NCBI GenBank assembly: GCA_030044455.1
Contig: JASHVU010000004.1
Span: 1-6,951 of the forward strand
DNA from: Acidobacteriaceae bacterium
GTDB taxonomy: Bacteria > Acidobacteriota > Terriglobia > Terriglobales > Acidobacteriaceae
Direction: 5' to 3'
DNA: 6,951 nt
Positions 1-5,324 of this stretch are shown one piece after another. A program made the position numbers and the translations under genes. The notes below the pieces were generated by a model. It was given only the letters and a program-made list of their open reading frames with translations. It searched no databases and was not told the DNA's origin. The first letter of the stretch is position 1. Each line of letters begins with the position of its first letter.

Positions 1-990
1 CAGACCGATTTCGGTCAAAGCGCTGTAGTGCATATCGCTGATGGCCTCGGCATATTCATTGGCAAGTAATGCGGCCATCGACGCGCCATTGGCAAGCAAA
101 GAATGGCTGATCTGCGGGGTGTTGCCGATCACCATGGTGACGGCCATGGTTTCGCCCAGGGCGCGGCCCAGGCCGAGGATGATGGCGCCGACGATGCCAA
201 TGCGGGCGTTGCGCAGAACACCCATCCGAATCATCTCCCAGCGAGTCGCGCCCAGGGCAAGGACCGCTTCACGTTGCGAATGGGGAACGGCGGTCATCAC
301 CTCGCGCGTGAGCGACGAGATGATGGGCAGTATCATAATGGCGAGGATGACGCCGGCGGCGAAATAACCCAAGCCGATCGGGTTGTCATTATCGAATAGA
401 CCGGTCCATCCCAGCACTGCCGTCAGCGATGGATTCACGTGCTCTCTGAGCAGCGGAACCAGGATATACATGGCCCAGAGCCCGTAGATGACGCTCGGAA
501 TGGCGGCCAGCAGCTCGGTAAGAAAGGCCAGAGGACCGCGCAAAAACCCCGGGCACATCTCGGTAAGAAAGATGGCCAGGCCGACTGCCAGGGGGATGGC
601 TATGATCAGCGCCAAAATCGAAGAAACCACCGTACCGTAGATGAAAGGCAGGGCGCTGAAAAGACCATTCACCGGGTCCCAGTACATTCTGGCGTGCGTA
701 TAGGAGTCAGTGAATGACTGATAGAAAAACGCAAAGCCGAACTTGTGCCAGGTGAGTTGTGAGCCGGTGATCAACTCATAGACGATGAGCACAACGATGC
801 CGAAGATGCTGATGGCGCACAGCAACATGAGGTACTGAAAGCTGCGGTCGGCCAGTGCGGAGTTGCCGCGCGAAAGCAGGAATTGGCGTATCGCCGATGG
901 CACCTGTTTCGAAGCATCCGCCGCAGTCTTCCCTGCGGGAAGAGAGGGTTGAGGCTGCAGCTTTGCTTGAGAGATGCGTATCTCGGGCAC
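1..990 (-). CDS. pstC: Phosphate ABC transporter permease PstC (3' end beyond window)
   Basis: This is an inner-membrane permease of the high-affinity phosphate importer PstSCAB, which pairs with PstA and is driven by PstB. The window holds 330 residues read from position 990 leftward with no stop before the edge; family lengths suggest a few tens of residues, including the last membrane helix, are missing. Visible hydrophobic segments are roughly residues 51-75, 110-140, 150-180, 205-225 and 265-285. The PstC signature region WDPVNG followed by ALPFIYGT precedes helix 2. The EAA cytoplasmic loop, which contacts the ATPase, reads EAVLALGATRWEMIR near residues 241-255, followed by GRALGETMAV. 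The start is uncertain: GTG at 990 has GGAAG five bases upstream, while GTG at 1002 is in frame but has no ribosome site. The cytoplasmic N-terminus (about 50 residues, rich in Ala, Pro and Gln) is longer than in E. coli PstC. No pstS lies directly upstream. Confidence 0.95.
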   Translation of the reverse strand, partial: MPEIRISQAKLQPQPSLPAGKTAADASKQVPSAIRQFLLSRGNSALADRSFQYLMLLCAISIFGIVVLIVYELITGSQLTWHKFGFAFFYQSFTDSYTHARMYWDPVNGLFSALPFIYGTVVSSILALIIAIPLAVGLAIFLTEMCPGFLRGPLAFLTELLAAIPSVIYGLWAMYILVPLLREHVNPSLTAVLGWTGLFDNDNPIGLGYFAAGVILAIMILPIISSLTREVMTAVPHSQREAVLALGATRWEMIRMGVLRNARIGIVGAIILGLGRALGETMAVTMVIGNTPQISHSLLANGASMAALLANEYAEAISDMHYSALTEIGL

Positions 991-1126
991 GTTGACTTCC
1001 ACAATAGTCAGGCTAAAGGCGCAATGTGAATGAGAGGTTACAAGTGTGCAAAATCAAGCGCATACAAGCAAGTTCCTGGGGGTTGGAGTTAAGCTTATTC
1101 TTCGCGTTTTTTCCGGGGGCCAAGCC
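991..1126. other. Divergent intergenic region between pstC and the GH78 gene
   Basis: These 136 bases must contain the promoters of both divergent genes. I see no convincing -35/-10 pair for either and no PHO-box-like direct repeats upstream of pstC. Two things stand out. GTGCAAAATC at 1046-1055 recurs upstream of the LacI-family gene at 3717-3726. TAAGCTTA at 1090-1097 is a perfect 8-base palindrome 29 bases before the GH78 start. Either could be a regulator site; neither is proven. Confidence 0.5.
996..1000 (-). promoter_or_regulatory. Ribosome binding site supporting the pstC GTG start at 990
   Basis: GGAAG on the minus strand lies five bases before GTG at 990. The alternative in-frame GTG at 1002 has no purine-rich site upstream, and the first in-frame ATG falls inside the first membrane helix, so this site decides the start. 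Confidence 0.5.
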
Positions 1127-3595
1127 ATGCGCATTGCAGTTCTTTTTATTGCCGCGACACTTGCCGCGACCGTGCTTCCGTCGCAAACCAGCCTACCAGC
1201 CGACCCCGCAAGCCGGGAGTGGAAGGCGCAATGGGTCACCCATCCCACGGCGCCGCTGCGCGAACCCTTGGTGCTGCATTTCAGGCGGTTTCTTTCGCTG
1301 GATCGGGTTCCGGCCACGTATCCGGTGCGGGTGAGCGCCGATAACCGCTTTATTTTGTACGTGAACGGAGTGAGAGCGGGCGACGGCCCGGCGCGGGGAG
1401 ACTTGACTCACTGGCGGTATGAACGGTTTGACCTGGCGCCGATGCTCAGGCCGGGGCAGAACCTGATCACGGCGACAGTCTGGAACTGGGGCGTATATGC
1501 GGCGCTGGCGCAAATCTCTGACCGGACGGCGTTTCTGCTGGAGAGCGAAGCGACAGGCGACACCGACATCAGCACGCCCAAGGAATGGCAGGTGGAAACC
1601 GAACCCGGCCACACGCCGCTCGACCGGTCGTCGGTGAATAACATTACCTACTTTGCCTCAGGTCCGGGTGAAGCAATTGACGCGTCGAAGTATGACTGGG
1701 ACTGGAACTCGCCTGACGACAAGAACCCGGCTTGGGTTGCAGTCGGCTCGCCGATGCGGGACAGTATCTTCTCGAGTGTGGCACGGGCCCACTCGGCCGA
1801 CACGACGGCCGACAACAACTGGTGGCTGGTGCCGGACCGGTTGCCGCATATGGAGTACAAGGCGGAGAGCGTGGGACAAATTGTGATGCTCGACTCCATC
1901 GGTAACGAACAACCCGGTTTGAGTCAGTTTCCAACCTCACCGGCGACCTTGCCACCGGGGATTCACACGCACATCCTCCTCGACCGGAAGACGTTGACCA
2001 CCGCGTATCCCGTTCTCACCGTCTCCGGCGGCAAGGGCGCAAAGATCTGGATCACTTACTCCGAGGCGCTCTATGACAAGGAGATGCACAAAGGCGATCG
2101 CGATGCGCTCGACTACACCGACGCGCAGGGGGTGAAGCATCCGCGCGAGGCGCACGGGCTTAAAGATGAGTTTCTGCCCGACGGCGGCGACAAGCGCGTG
2201 TTTGAGCCGCTTTGGTGGCGCACCTGGCGCTATCTCGATCTCGACATCGAGACCGGCGACCAGCCGCTGACCCTCGACTCGCTGACCGCCCAATTCACCG
2301 CCTATCCCTTTGTGGAACGCGCCAGCTTCGAATCACCCGACCCGCAGCTGAAGCAGATTTGGGACATCAGCTGGCGCACGGCGCGGCTTGATGCGCACGA
2401 GACCTACATGGATACGCCGTACTACGAGCAGCTCCAGTACATCGGCGACACGCGCATTCAGGCGCTGATCTCGTATGCGGTTGCAGGTGATGGGCGACTG
2501 GCGCGGCAAGCGCTCGAAGCATTCAACGATTCGCGGATTCCGGAAGGAATCACGCTGAGCCGTTATCCGAGCTCCTTGGCGCAGCACATTCCCACCTTCT
2601 CGCTGCTTTGGATCGGCATGGTTCACGACTGGTGGATGTACCGGCCGGACACTGAGCCGGTGAAGGAGTCGCTTGAGGGTGTACAAAGCGTGCTCCACTG
2701 GTTCCAGGGCTATGAGCAGCCGAACGGCTTGCTCAAAAAATTCCCGTGGTGGAGCTTCGTGGACTGGGTTTCATCGGGTGAGATTCCAACCTACGACGCG
2801 AAAGGCGAATCGTGCACCGTCACGCTCGAGTACCTGGGCGCGCTTGACGATGCGGCCGAACTGGAGCAGGCGGTTGGCGACCCGGTGTTGGCCGAGCGCT
2901 ACAAGACGCGCGCGGCGCACGTGCGCGAGGGACTCTACCACGAATGCTGGAGCGAGCAGCGCGGCCTGATGGCTGAGACACCAGACAAGAAGGGATTCAG
3001 CCAGCAGGCGAATATTCTGGCGGTGCTCTACGACGTAGTTCCAAAAGAAAAGCAAAAAGCCGTGCTGGAGAAGATCCTCGCCATCGAACCGGGAACCACG
3101 CCGGATGGGGTCTTGAGCGCCTCGTATTACTTCAGATTCTACCTGGCGCGGGCCCTCGATCACGCGGGAATGGGCGACGATTACCTGAGCTCGATTAAGC
3201 CGTGGCGCAAGCTGCTGGCTCTGCACTTCAGCACCTGGCCGGAGACGCCGGGAGAGACGAGGTCGGATTCGCATGCCTGGAGCGCGCACCCCATCTATGA
3301 TCTACTGACGCTGGTAGCTGGAATTGAGCCGGCCAGCCCTGGGTTCAGAACAGTGAGGATCGCGCCTCACCTGGGTGATTTGAAAGATCTCAAGGCCTCG
3401 TTTCCGCACCCGGACGGGGACATCAAGGTGGAGTATCATTCGCAGCCGGAAAACTCTGATCCGCACGTGAAGGGCGGCACGACTTTCTTTGCCACTATCG
3501 AGCTACCCGGCTCATTGACGGGAACTTTCGAGTTTGGCGGAAAGAGCTGGCCGCTTAAGCCCGGAACCAACCGGATTGAGGTTCCGGGAAAGTGA
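1127..3595 (+). CDS. Secreted GH78 family alpha-L-rhamnosidase-like glycoside hydrolase
   Basis: The product (822 residues) is predicted to remove terminal alpha-L-rhamnose, or a similar sugar, from plant or microbial glycosides outside the cytoplasm. The start at 1127 gives a clean signal peptide (MRIAVLFIAATLAATVL, cut near residue 20-25); the longer reading from GTG 1046 would bury it. An N-terminal beta-sandwich (about 40-150) contains RFILYVNGVRAGDGP, typical of GH78 accessory domains. A second sandwich around 300-390 ends in FEPLWWRTWRYLDL, the usual lead-in to the catalytic domain. The (alpha/alpha)6 barrel spans roughly 400-730. The motif DTPYYEQLQYIGD places D429, E434 and D441 at the same spacing as the GH78 acidic residues D567, E572 and D579 of Bacillus RhaB. 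E706 in STWPE, before SDSHAWSAHP, fits the second catalytic Glu. A C-terminal sandwich starts near 732 (GIEPASPGF). The Arg-rich RxERLGW form of the motif is absent, so the exact substrate is uncertain. The LacI-type gene downstream probably regulates it. Confidence 0.9.
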   Translation: MRIAVLFIAATLAATVLPSQTSLPADPASREWKAQWVTHPTAPLREPLVLHFRRFLSLDRVPATYPVRVSADNRFILYVNGVRAGDGPARGDLTHWRYERFDLAPMLRPGQNLITATVWNWGVYAALAQISDRTAFLLESEATGDTDISTPKEWQVETEPGHTPLDRSSVNNITYFASGPGEAIDASKYDWDWNSPDDKNPAWVAVGSPMRDSIFSSVARAHSADTTADNNWWLVPDRLPHMEYKAESVGQIVMLDSIGNEQPGLSQFPTSPATLPPGIHTHILLDRKTLTTAYPVLTVSGGKGAKIWITYSEALYDKEMHKGDRDALDYTDAQGVKHPREAHGLKDEFLPDGGDKRVFEPLWWRTWRYLDLDIETGDQPLTLDSLTAQFTAYPFVERASFESPDPQLKQIWDISWRTARLDAHETYMDTPYYEQLQYIGDTRIQALISYAVAGDGRLARQALEAFNDSRIPEGITLSRYPSSLAQHIPTFSLLWIGMVHDWWMYRPDTEPVKESLEGVQSVLHWFQGYEQPNGLLKKFPWWSFVDWVSSGEIPTYDAKGESCTVTLEYLGALDDAAELEQAVGDPVLAERYKTRAAHVREGLYHECWSEQRGLMAETPDKKGFSQQANILAVLYDVVPKEKQKAVLEKILAIEPGTTPDGVLSASYYFRFYLARALDHAGMGDDYLSSIKPWRKLLALHFSTWPETPGETRSDSHAWSAHPIYDLLTLVAGIEPASPGFRTVRIAPHLGDLKDLKASFPHPDGDIKVEYHSQPENSDPHVKGGTTFFATIELPGSLTGTFEFGGKSWPLKPGTNRIEVPGK

Positions 3596-3619
3596 AGAGC
3601 GGCGCGACGCCTGAATTGA

Positions 3620-3640
3620 GGCCCGTTCCGGCCAGTTTTT
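3620..3640 (+). terminator. Weak candidate intrinsic terminator after the GH78 gene
   Basis: GGCC, a six-base loop (CGTTCC) and a second GGCC form a short GC-only hairpin, followed two bases later by TTTTT. It lies 25 bases after the GH78 stop codon. A four-pair stem is short for a rho-independent terminator. An overlapping alternative hairpin, GCCT/AGGC at 3609-3622, competes with it. Confidence 0.3.
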
Positions 3641-3716
3641 AAAAGGGGATTTATAAAGAAAGGGGAGGTTGCCCAACGCGCTCATAGCAGCGATTTGTTC
3701 GCAGCCCCAATTTTCA

Positions 3717-3730
3717 GTGCAAAATCGATT
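3717..3730. promoter_or_regulatory. Candidate operator for the LacI-family regulator
   Basis: AATCGATT at 3723-3730 is a perfect palindrome centred on CG. That is the usual symmetry of LacI-family operators, where the hinge helix inserts at a central CpG. It lies 56 bases before the regulator's ATG, so autoregulation is plausible. The left arm with its flank (GTGCAAAATC, 3717-3726) is repeated exactly at 1046-1055 upstream of the GH78 gene. The second site lacks the symmetric right arm, which weakens the case. Confidence 0.4.
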
Positions 3731-3769
3731 CTCTAATGGTACTTTGCTTCCCCCGGCAGCGGCGAAACG

Positions 3770-3778
3770 TGGTACAAC
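3770..3778 (+). promoter_or_regulatory. Extended -10-like motif abutting the LacI-family start codon
   Basis: TGGTACAAC matches the pattern TG-N-TANAAN, and its hexamer TACAAC ends seven bases before the ATG at 3786. Transcription would therefore begin at or within a base of the start codon. The ATG also has no Shine-Dalgarno sequence, so a leaderless mRNA is possible. No -35 element is visible at normal spacing. Confidence 0.3.
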
Positions 3779-3785
3779 TCCAAGC

Positions 3786-4853
3786 ATGACTAAGGGGCAA
3801 GTTGCAAACCCGCCGGGCCAGGTAAACCTGAAGATGCTGGCTGAGCACCTGGAACTTTCGCAGACCACGGTTTCGCTGGTGCTGAACGATTCTCCCTCCG
3901 CAAAGTCAATTCCGCAGGACACCCGCGACCGGGTGATCGAGGCAGCGCGCCGGCTGAACTACCGGCCCAACTATTTCGCCCGTTCACTGCGGCAACAGCG
4001 TTCGATGAGCGTGGGTGTGCTGGCGCCGGATTTGAGCGAGGGCTATTTTACCCGAGTTATGAGCGGTGTTGTTGAGGAGCTGACCGAGGCCCGCTATTTT
4101 TACTTTACGGCGTGCCATGACTGGAAGCGGGAGCTGATGGAGAAGTATCCACGCATGCTGGTGGATCGGGCCGTGGACGGATTCCTGCTTCTGAATACGC
4201 CGACCGAACAATTCGATGTGCCAGTGCCGGTGGTGGCGATTTCGGCGCACAGCTCGGCTGAAAAAGTGACCAACGTGATTTTGGATCACCACGCGGCCGC
4301 AGAACAGGCATTGAGCCATTTGCACAATCTGGGGCACCGTAAAATCGTGATCATGCGCGGCCCGCGCGCAATTCCCGACTCTGAGTTCCGGTGGGCAAGC
4401 ATCCAGGAAGTCGCTCAGGAGATGGATCTGAAGATCGATCCCAATCTGGTGGTGCGCATCGACTCAAGCGGTTGGTCAATGAGGACCGGGCATCATCCCA
4501 TGGCGCCGGAGATCGGCTACAAACCGATGAAAGCGCTGCTGGAGAAGACGCGTGACTTCACGGCGGTTTTCTGTTTCAACGATATTGCCGCCATAGGCGC
4601 GCTGCGCGCGCTGAAGGAAGCAGGATTGCGTGTTCCCGAAGATGTTTCGGTAGTGGGATTCGACGATATTATTTCGGCCGCATACTCGACGCCCTCGCTG
4701 ACGACAGTGCGGCAGCCGCTCTTCGAGATGGGAAAGCGCGGGGCGCAGATTCTCTTGGAGAGGATTGCCAGCCGCAATAAGGAATATCCCGCAGAGATTG
4801 TGATGAGCCCCGAACTGGTGGTTCGCGAGTCGACCGGCCCTGCGCCGAAGTAG
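3786..4853 (+). CDS. LacI-family transcriptional regulator
   Basis: This cytoplasmic DNA-binding repressor (355 residues) has the standard LacI/GalR architecture and length. The helix-turn-helix lies at about 13-35 (VNLKMLAEHLELSQTTVSLV), with the conserved TTVSLVLN recognition helix. The hinge helix follows at about 48-70 and contains RRLNYRPNYFARSLR. The periplasmic-binding-protein-like effector domain runs from about 74 (MSVGVLAPDLSEGYF) to the end; it contains FNDIAAIGALRALKEAG and the effector-pocket motif GFDD near 281-284. The start at 3786 is chosen because it places the HTH at the usual distance from the N-terminus; an in-frame TTG at 3669 would add 39 residues unlike any LacI leader. 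The gene follows the GH78 glycosidase on the same strand, so the effector is probably a rhamnoside-derived sugar; that is inference. Control by its own product is suggested by the palindrome upstream. Confidence 0.93.
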   Translation: MTKGQVANPPGQVNLKMLAEHLELSQTTVSLVLNDSPSAKSIPQDTRDRVIEAARRLNYRPNYFARSLRQQRSMSVGVLAPDLSEGYFTRVMSGVVEELTEARYFYFTACHDWKRELMEKYPRMLVDRAVDGFLLLNTPTEQFDVPVPVVAISAHSSAEKVTNVILDHHAAAEQALSHLHNLGHRKIVIMRGPRAIPDSEFRWASIQEVAQEMDLKIDPNLVVRIDSSGWSMRTGHHPMAPEIGYKPMKALLEKTRDFTAVFCFNDIAAIGALRALKEAGLRVPEDVSVVGFDDIISAAYSTPSLTTVRQPLFEMGKRGAQILLERIASRNKEYPAEIVMSPELVVRESTGPAPK

Positions 4854-4868
4854 GGACCACGAGTCTTA

Positions 4869-4982
4869 AAGTGTCTTAGGAAATACCGTCGTGAGAAACC
4901 GACGCCACAAAGTCAGCGAGACCCCAAGAAGCGCTGACCCTGCACAACCGTGAGTGACACTACACCTTTTCCTAAAACGCCA
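4869..4982. repeat. Inverted-repeat element of about 114 bp (MITE-like or structured RNA)
   Basis: This element sits in the convergent gap between the LacI-family gene and the small zinc-site gene. Outer arms TTAGGAAA (4876-4883) and TTTCCTAA (4968-4975) are perfect complements. The similarity extends imperfectly to 4871-4893 against 4958-4980 (16 of 23 positions by my alignment). Two hairpins are nested inside: CGTCG/CGACG (4887-4891 with 4900-4904) and GTCAGCG/CGCTGAC (4912-4918 with 4932-4938). TA dinucleotides flank it at 4867-4868 and 4983-4984, as expected for an IS630/Tc1-type insertion, although TA is common by chance. No coding potential is visible. It may equally be a structured RNA or act as a bidirectional terminator, though neither strand shows a T run. 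Confidence 0.5.
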
Positions 4983-4988
4983 TAGGAA

Positions 4989-5005
4989 CTCAGACCCTGA
5001 CTGAG
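4989..5005. repeat. Short stem-loop after the small zinc-site gene
   Basis: CTCAG (4989-4993) and CTGAG (5001-5005) pair across a seven-base loop. The hairpin lies 16 bases beyond the stop codon of the minus-strand small gene. There is no T run on the minus strand, so it is only a possible 3' end structure. Confidence 0.3.
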
Positions 5006-5021
5006 GTTGGCTCACTGTACT

Positions 5022-5228
5022 TCACGAGCAGGCGGCTTCGAGCCAGCGGCTGACATAGACCTGGGCATGCGCCTCGCCGCAGTAGTGGCGCGCACCGGGG
5101 GAGTCGGCAGCTTCCTTGGTCCACTTGAAGATGGTGAGTTGCGCGCTGTTGCAGTTGACGACGATCCAGCGCTGCGGGTTGTCGCTCTCTTCCCCGCAGA
5201 TTTCACATCGATAAATTGTGCCGATCAC
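5022..5228 (-). CDS. Small protein with a putative zinc site (CxxC and HxCxxxH)
   Basis: I do not recognise a named family; function is unknown. The product is 68 residues with no signal peptide or membrane helix, so it is probably cytoplasmic. Candidate metal ligands are C8 and C11 (YRCEICGEES) and, after a beta-rich middle (RWIVVNCNSAQLTIFKW), H48, C50 and H54 (HYCGEAHAQVYVSRWL). The spacing resembles a treble-clef or zinc-ribbon fold; C26 is an extra cysteine. Small acidobacterial proteins with a similar layout exist, from memory. The start GTG at 5228 is chosen for its GGAGG six bases upstream; an in-frame TTG at 5246 would include that site in the coding sequence. It begins 96 bases after the hom stop on the same strand and could share its transcript. 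The gene is likely real because of this ribosome site and the paired Cys/His motifs. Confidence 0.7.
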   Translation of the reverse strand: MIGTIYRCEICGEESDNPQRWIVVNCNSAQLTIFKWTKEAADSPGARHYCGEAHAQVYVSRWLEAACS

Positions 5229-5234
5229 AGGAGA

Positions 5235-5239
5235 CCTCC
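5235..5239 (-). promoter_or_regulatory. Ribosome binding site of the small zinc-site gene
   Basis: GGAGG on the minus strand lies six bases before GTG at 5228. It fixes the start at 5228 and argues against the upstream TTG at 5246. Confidence 0.65.
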
Positions 5240-5261
5240 ATACCAATGGCTGGGGAAATTG

Positions 5262-5324
5262 TTCTCATCTTCACTTTTTCACTGTTTAACTGTGTCTCTG
5301 AACTCTGATCTCTGTTCTCCCTCC
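5262..5324. repeat. Degenerate period-7/8 tract between hom and the small zinc-site gene
   Basis: On the plus strand TCTGAAC (5297), TCTGATC (5304) and TCTGTTC (5311) are three consecutive heptamers of the form TCTGNNC, followed by TCCCTCC (5318). Upstream, TCACTTTT (5271), TCACTGTT (5279) and TAACTGTG (5287) follow one another at a step of eight. The tract ends directly at the hom stop codon and leaves only about 30 bases before the next gene's ribosome site. Confidence 0.6.

Larger units (their letters stand above)
3596..3785. other. Intergenic region between GH78 gene and LacI-family gene
   Basis: This 190-base gap opens with a weak GC hairpin and T run. It continues with an A/G-rich stretch containing TTTATAAA (3650-3657) and two copies of AAAGGGGA. 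It ends with a palindromic operator candidate and an extended -10-like motif next to the regulator's ATG. A Shine-Dalgarno-like AGGGGAGG at 3661-3668 has no suitably spaced start codon after it. The layout suggests the regulator has its own promoter rather than depending on read-through from the GH78 gene. Confidence 0.5.

Noticed and set aside
771..1004. 77-residue minus-strand open frame over the pstC start
   Set aside because: It is an out-of-frame reading of the pstC N-terminal region; the frame ending at position 1 gives clear PstC sequence.
1088..1094. GTTAAGC matching an integron core-site consensus
   Set aside because: A seven-base degenerate match with no paired attC structure or integrase nearby is expected by chance.
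1046..1126. GTG start at 1046 for the GH78 gene, adding 27 residues
   Set aside because: It would put 27 residues before a typical signal peptide that begins at ATG 1127, and it has no ribosome site.
2771..3289. 172-residue minus-strand open frame opposite the GH78 gene
   Set aside because: It is antisense to the catalytic domain, with no recognisable motif.
3669..3785. TTG start at 3669 for the LacI-family gene, adding 39 residues
   Set aside because: LacI-family proteins carry the HTH near the N-terminus; the extension has no LacI-like character, and the AGGGGAGG abuts the TTG with no spacer.
4869..4982. Integron attC site or known riboswitch
   Set aside because: The arms lack paired attC core boxes. 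The element lies downstream of both convergent genes, not in a 5' leader, and shows no riboswitch core that I recognise.
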